DNA of 64,000 nt from Monosporascus cannonballus (taxonomy: Eukaryota > Ascomycota > Sordariomycetes > Xylariales), in assembly GCA_004154925.1 (NCBI GenBank), contig QJNS01000315.1, positions 842-64,841 on the forward strand, written 5' to 3'. The notes below the pieces were generated by a model. That model was not told the DNA's origin and made no database searches. It saw nothing but the letters and a program-made list of their open reading frames with translations. The position numbers and the translations under genes were made by a program. Shown here piece by piece: positions 59,588 to 64,000 of this stretch (the first letter of the stretch is position 1; the number at the start of each line of letters is the position of its first letter).

Positions 59588-61388
59588 TTCGTCCACCCCT
59601 AACTCCCCAGATTTCTTCCTTGTCAAAATCTCGACTACGGCCCGATTCTCATGGATCACGCAAGTCCGCTATGATGCCTCGTCCGTTCTCTACGATGCCC
59701 GGGGCTAGTCGAATTGGGGGACCTCTTGCATCCTGGCTCCAACAAGACTGGGGGCGCTGGGGTTGCGCTGTCCTATATCGTGTGAGTGCTGACTATGAGA
59801 TACTGATTCCCTCCACCCAGCAGAAGCCTTCGCAGTGTCCTGGGACGTCTTGCATCCGACGGTCCATCGACTATGTCCGCGCTATGCCGTACCAACAACC
59901 GGCCAGCTTTGATCTGGCCCCTATCCCACGTGTAGCAGGACCAGGCCGTTGCCCACTTCGTGTTGGCATGGGGACGTTGTCCCTTGCTCGCGCTGTCCCG
60001 GCCACCTCTCAGAGCCTAGGTCGATCCATCTGCTAACAGGTAACCTCATGGCGCAGAATTCACAGCCGTAGTTTGAGTTGATATTACGGGGCATCTTTCG
60101 CGGAATCATGGGCTCCGCGTTCTTGGACTCCTTACATGAGGTCTGCGCATCGTAAACACGATGACTTTCGGGGACTTCTGGTCTCCGCCTAAACTCGAAG
60201 ACTTTCAGTGGTAAAAAGCTACCTATGTACGTTTGTATAGCATAGCATGGCCAGAGAAAAAAAAGTTGTAGGGTCAAGGCCGTACGTGGGATAATGGGAA
60301 CCAGTACACTGCGAATCAAGCATCGCCAAAGACGGGGCTTGCTTGCTTGATGGAGGGGACTTTCTAGGCGGGGAGGGAGCTTGATATCATTCGTGGCGAT
60401 CGAGCTTTTGAGATGTTCCTTGGGTGAGTGCCGAAAGGAAGAGATGTCCAGGTCGTCTCTCGATGGGGCTGTCTAACCTTACGGTCTGTTGCCTTGGTCT
60501 GTCATACAACTGTATAACAGGCAGGATTGATCATATCAGATAAGCAATCTTAGAAATGGGTGGAAGGTTCAGCATAGTTAGCTCTTATTCCTTTGTCTAT
60601 ATTTATCGTGGCGGACTAATCTCGAGTGGAGTTATCATTATCCCATCGTTAGAGAACGTCCAGTCTCATCAGACTTCATTAGGGGTCAAGTAATAAACTG
60701 CCCAAGCTCCCCTCAAAGATTGGGAAGCTCTACCCTACGACCATGAGATCCACGATAGACCCCAGGGCTCTAGGCATAAAACTCACTGATATGGTTAATG
60801 GGGCTCCTCATTTACAATGTCTCTATGGGCATGGACGCTGTCTACCAAAGCTGCTAGTCCGTAGAAGCACCGCGTTCCGCTTGGCCTGGCTGACCCTGTT
60901 GCATCGAATTAGGCGCAGGCCCCCATCTAGTCACTAGGTACACGTGCTATTGGCCTTTTTTTTTTTGATGAACCGCTTCGCCCGTCACGCGCGATCTCGG
61001 CCAGAGCGTGTGTCTGGCCTTCTTCCGTCGGCTCCTACACCTTATTCGTTCCTGCACTTTAATCTAAACAAATAAGAAAGTTTCTGTAACCCCCTGTCAT
61101 CATTGGGGATCTGCGCTCCGATAGGCATCACACCGTAGAGTGGTGGGGGCTCTTGTTGTCAAAGAAAACTCTATTTGGTATCACGCAGATGAAACAAAGG
61201 ATGTAGGCCAGGCTGCAGCGGGTCGCCTCACCATACTTCAGAGCTTCATAGTGGTAGATGTCGTGTGACAGCTCTCACAGCCCGTATACGTCCCATCCGT
61301 CGAAGGAGTCGCTCGGAAACCGGGCCGTGGAAGTGCTCATGCCCGAACCACGCCGGGGGGCGAATTCGTTACGTAGCTCTTCGCCAAG

Positions 61389-64000
61389 TCACAACTCGTC
61401 ATCCTCGATCTCGGACGGTTTTAGTAAGCCGCCGACCTTTGCCCGGCGTTCGTGCTCAGCTGTGAGCTTGTCCCGGGCCTCCTGCTCCTTTTCCACAACG
61501 AAGAGGTCGGCGTTATCCCCGGCAAACTCCTTGAGGGAGATTAGGAAATCCCGCACGTTCAATCGGAACTTCTCGTAAGAGGAATTCAAGGTGAACAGGC
61601 ATTGGATGAAGGCTTCAATTTGTGCACTGGCAATCATTAGCTATAGATACGTCCCGTTTGCTGACTGGGATGAACTTACAGTTGCAGGTTCGGGAAAGCA
61701 TTGCGGAGCAGTTGCCCCACGAACCCAGCTAGGAAATCCTTGTTGCTAGTGCCCGCAGGAGCCTCGTTTGTGTAAACCGGCCCTTGAATCTTGGGCGTTG
61801 TGCCATCCGCAGGGAGCACAAAGTAGAACATCCGCATAAGCAACATAGACTGTGTCTTGAAACCAGCCTTGTGGTCGGGGTCCGTGAGGACAAAGAAGAC
61901 GTCCTGCAGGATGGGTACGAAGAACTGCTGGAAGAAAGCATTCGCCGTCTGAACATCCGTCTTCTCGGCGATATTGGTGATAAGCTCCAGACACATGTTA
62001 AGTCCTGCGCCCTCCACATCGCGGTTGTCGTGCTTGCTGGCCCACATGCAGGCATCGATGACGAACTTGAATTGTCGGTTATCGAGTTTAAGCAGAGCGG
62101 GGAAGCAGTGAAGGTTGATGGCTCTCAGCAAATTAAAGAATTCCACACGATGTTCGGGGAACTCGGAGAAGTCCTTGTTGATCATCTCCAAAGTGCACTC
62201 GAAAATGTTCTGCATAATGACGGGAACCTGGTCTTCCATGAGGCCCTGAGATGAATCAGCAAAAAATATTCCGAGACGAGCTTTTATTAGGAGGGGACTG
62301 ATCGGATGTTCTTACAGTGAGCTTCGTAATGATGACAGACATGGCCTTGAGAACCTCAGCATCGCGAGCACCAGGGACATTGCGGTTATAATCCACCAGG
62401 ACCGAATCCAGCAACTGTGGAACCATCTGTTGGCGGACAGCTTGGAGATCCTCGGCTTTCTCAACGTAGGTCTCAACCAACTTCAAAATCTCCTTTTTGA
62501 TTGTTCGAAGTCCTCGGACCTTCGGCATGCGTGGAGCGATGTCGCCTGGACGATAGGTTAGCTTTGGGGGGGGGCTTTCAAATCCAAACTCGTCAACTTG
62601 CCTTCGCGTGCGACTGCTTCCGAGATCAGCTGGCTCGTTGCCCGGTACATCTGCAACATGTCCATGTATATCCTGCCGATCTGGGGCCCGAAGTAAGGGC
62701 CGATCGAAGAACATGCTGATACATTTGTCTTCATGATGTTACCGATGATCTTGATCGTGTCTGAATCCTGCAATATCGTGGGATCTTGCGTGGCAGCTCT
62801 GATAATCTCGTCCCAAGCTGCATTCGGTGCAGCCATGAGATCAGCAAGTAGCCTCTCCTGTTGGTGTTTGTTGCCCTGTGCAGCAACCATGTATCCGCAA
62901 GCCTCGTAGAAGGTGTGGACCTGCTGAGGTGTAAGATCGGATGTGATTCGTTGGAGGTTCCTGACGATCTCCTCGATAAAAGGCTCCGTCTCACTAGGCT
63001 GAAGAGCCACGAAGTGTCTCCGGCACTGCCGAGCGATTTTGATAAAAGTATCGCATGCCATGTCCTGGACGCCTGTTACCACGTTAGTGCCGATCTAACC
63101 GACTAAGGGAGCTGGCCACTGACCTTCATGGGATTCGTGCATGAATTCGAATAGCTTATTAACTACCGTCTTCAGGAACTTCCAATGCGCCTTCAGGAAG
63201 CGGGGATACTGGCCAACGATGTACATGATATTGCTTGCCACGACGGCCTTGTTATCCTTGCCGCGCTTCATCTCGGTGAGTCCAAGGAGATCCTTGATGA
63301 CTGTGACTAAGAATCGCTTTTCTGTCTCCTCGTTCATGGCAAGAGAAATGGATCCGATGGCCCAACAGAGGACGTTACAGTTGTGCCATGACCACTCTGT
63401 GCCGTCGACCTGGCGCTGCAGTTTCTCCGTCATGATGGTCTCCGTGTCGACCACATCCAGATGCGTCAAATAAACCAGACATTCGCGAATCGTCTTGTAG
63501 AGCTGCACAGTGTCGCTCTCCTTGACGAACTCCCTTACGATCTCGCCTTCGTCATTTTCGACGATGAGGACCTCCTCGGGTCGAACCATCTTCTCGATCA
63601 TGACCACTCGGAGATTCGACAAGACCTCCTTGTACTTGTGCATCCGCAGATGGAGCATGCCGCCGAGCATCGCCGGGTTTGGCGCCCCACCTGCCGAGGC
63701 TCCCATGTTCATTAAGGGGTTCATCTCCTGCATGGGTGCGGTCTGCATCTCTTCGTAGAGCTCCTGCACAAGCTTCAGCCAATAATCCAGGCAGATCTTG
63801 AAGATCTCACGGTCGTCGATCTGCGAAATTCGAATTAGGTAGAAGTGACCGTGAGTCAAGAAATCCCGGTTGGGGAGCTTCTCCACAAGGTCGACATGCT
63901 GGCCGAAGAAATTGCAGAGGAACAGAGCCATGTTCTGGATGAATTCTTGATCCCTGGAATTGCTATTCGGATAAGTGCTCTTGAGATCGAGATCGAGCGG
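61389..64000 (-). CDS. Exportin-1 / CRM1, C-terminal part (gene runs off the right edge)
   Basis: Five exons on the minus strand: beyond 64000-63124, 63072-62602, 62545-62326, 62245-61680 and 61626-61389; about 790 of an expected 1080 residues. CRM1 is the nuclear export receptor for leucine-rich export signals, working with Ran-GTP at the nuclear pore. HEAT-repeat landmarks are [124 protein letters not shown] and [13 protein letters not shown], ending [16 protein letters not shown]. Frame agreement fixes all junctions. The intron 62546-62601 has a GC donor (GCAAGT). The residue equivalent to leptomycin-reactive human Cys528 is Thr (codon 63277-63275). The 5' exon(s) lie outside the window. 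Confidence 0.95.

Larger units (their letters stand above)
46601..61388. other. Gene-poor tract of about 15 kb
   Basis: No gene supported. The longest frames (47164-47571 -, 48784-49233 +, 57029-57580 -, 57371-57910 +) have no family motif, and the last two overlap antisense. Composition is near balanced and lacks the AT excess of typical RIP-mutated islands. It holds small repeats listed separately (49650-49697, 52485-52506, 55301-55325, 59547-59587) and a T run at 60956-60968. No LTR pair, transposase or reverse-transcriptase motif recognised. The right end (about 60900-61388) would hold the CRM1 3' UTR. Confidence 0.55.

Noticed and set aside
37347..61388. RIP-degraded transposon island
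   Set aside because: Sequence is not visibly AT-rich and no transposon motif or LTR pair was found; not excluded, but unsupported without a repeat search.
1..64000. CRISPR array, phage or bacterial operon structures
   Set aside because: No regularly spaced repeats, no Shine-Dalgarno/operon layout; gene content and introns are eukaryotic.

Overview
The window comes from a filamentous ascomycete, most likely a Sordariomycete. The evidence is short spliceosomal introns (about 45-70 nt) with GTAAGT-like donors and CTAAC-like branch sites, a fungal hybrid histidine kinase of more than 2000 residues, a Zn2Cys6 regulator, a fungal Ecl1-type zinc protein, and intergenic DNA rich in TAGGTA/TACCTA. 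I see no prokaryotic features, operons, CRISPR array, rRNA or convincing tRNA.

Layout. 0.4-7 kb holds housekeeping genes: a histidine-phosphatase family protein (-), a DUF1168/PRKRIP1 spliceosome-associated protein (+), and the chaperonin subunit CCT3/gamma (-). 8.4-14.7 kb is a very large PAS-containing hybrid histidine kinase (-). 18-24.6 kb holds an intronless DUF1445/UPF0317 hydro-lyase (+), a convergent Zn2Cys6 transcription factor (-) whose exon 2/3 junction does not close cleanly, a small membrane-protein gene broken by two in-frame stops (-), and a cytochrome b561-type membrane protein (-). 25.9-28.2 kb is a degenerate secreted subtilisin pseudogene (+). 29-37.3 kb holds allantoicase (+), an ankyrin-DIL protein (+) and a class II aldolase/adducin-domain protein (+). 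From 37.3 to 61.4 kb the only gene I can support is a small Ecl1-family gene at 45.6-46.1 kb; the remaining roughly 23.6 kb is gene-poor. The window closes with the 3' two thirds or more of exportin-1/CRM1 (-), which runs off the right edge.

The genes do not form one pathway. The housekeeping genes (CCT3, CRM1, PRKRIP1, phosphatase) are independent. Allantoicase acts in purine breakdown, but no other ureide gene is nearby. The hydro-lyase and the Zn2Cys6 regulator are tail to tail, so a functional link is only a possibility. No convincing new multi-gene system is visible. The most informative items are the splice-site details (a GC-AG intron in CRM1, tandem in-frame acceptors beside the kinase phospho-acceptor Asp), the degenerate second receiver in the kinase, the broken genes between 19 and 28 kb, and the unexplained gene-poor tract. 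Exon boundaries were set by reading frame and consensus sites by eye, without transcripts or database searches.
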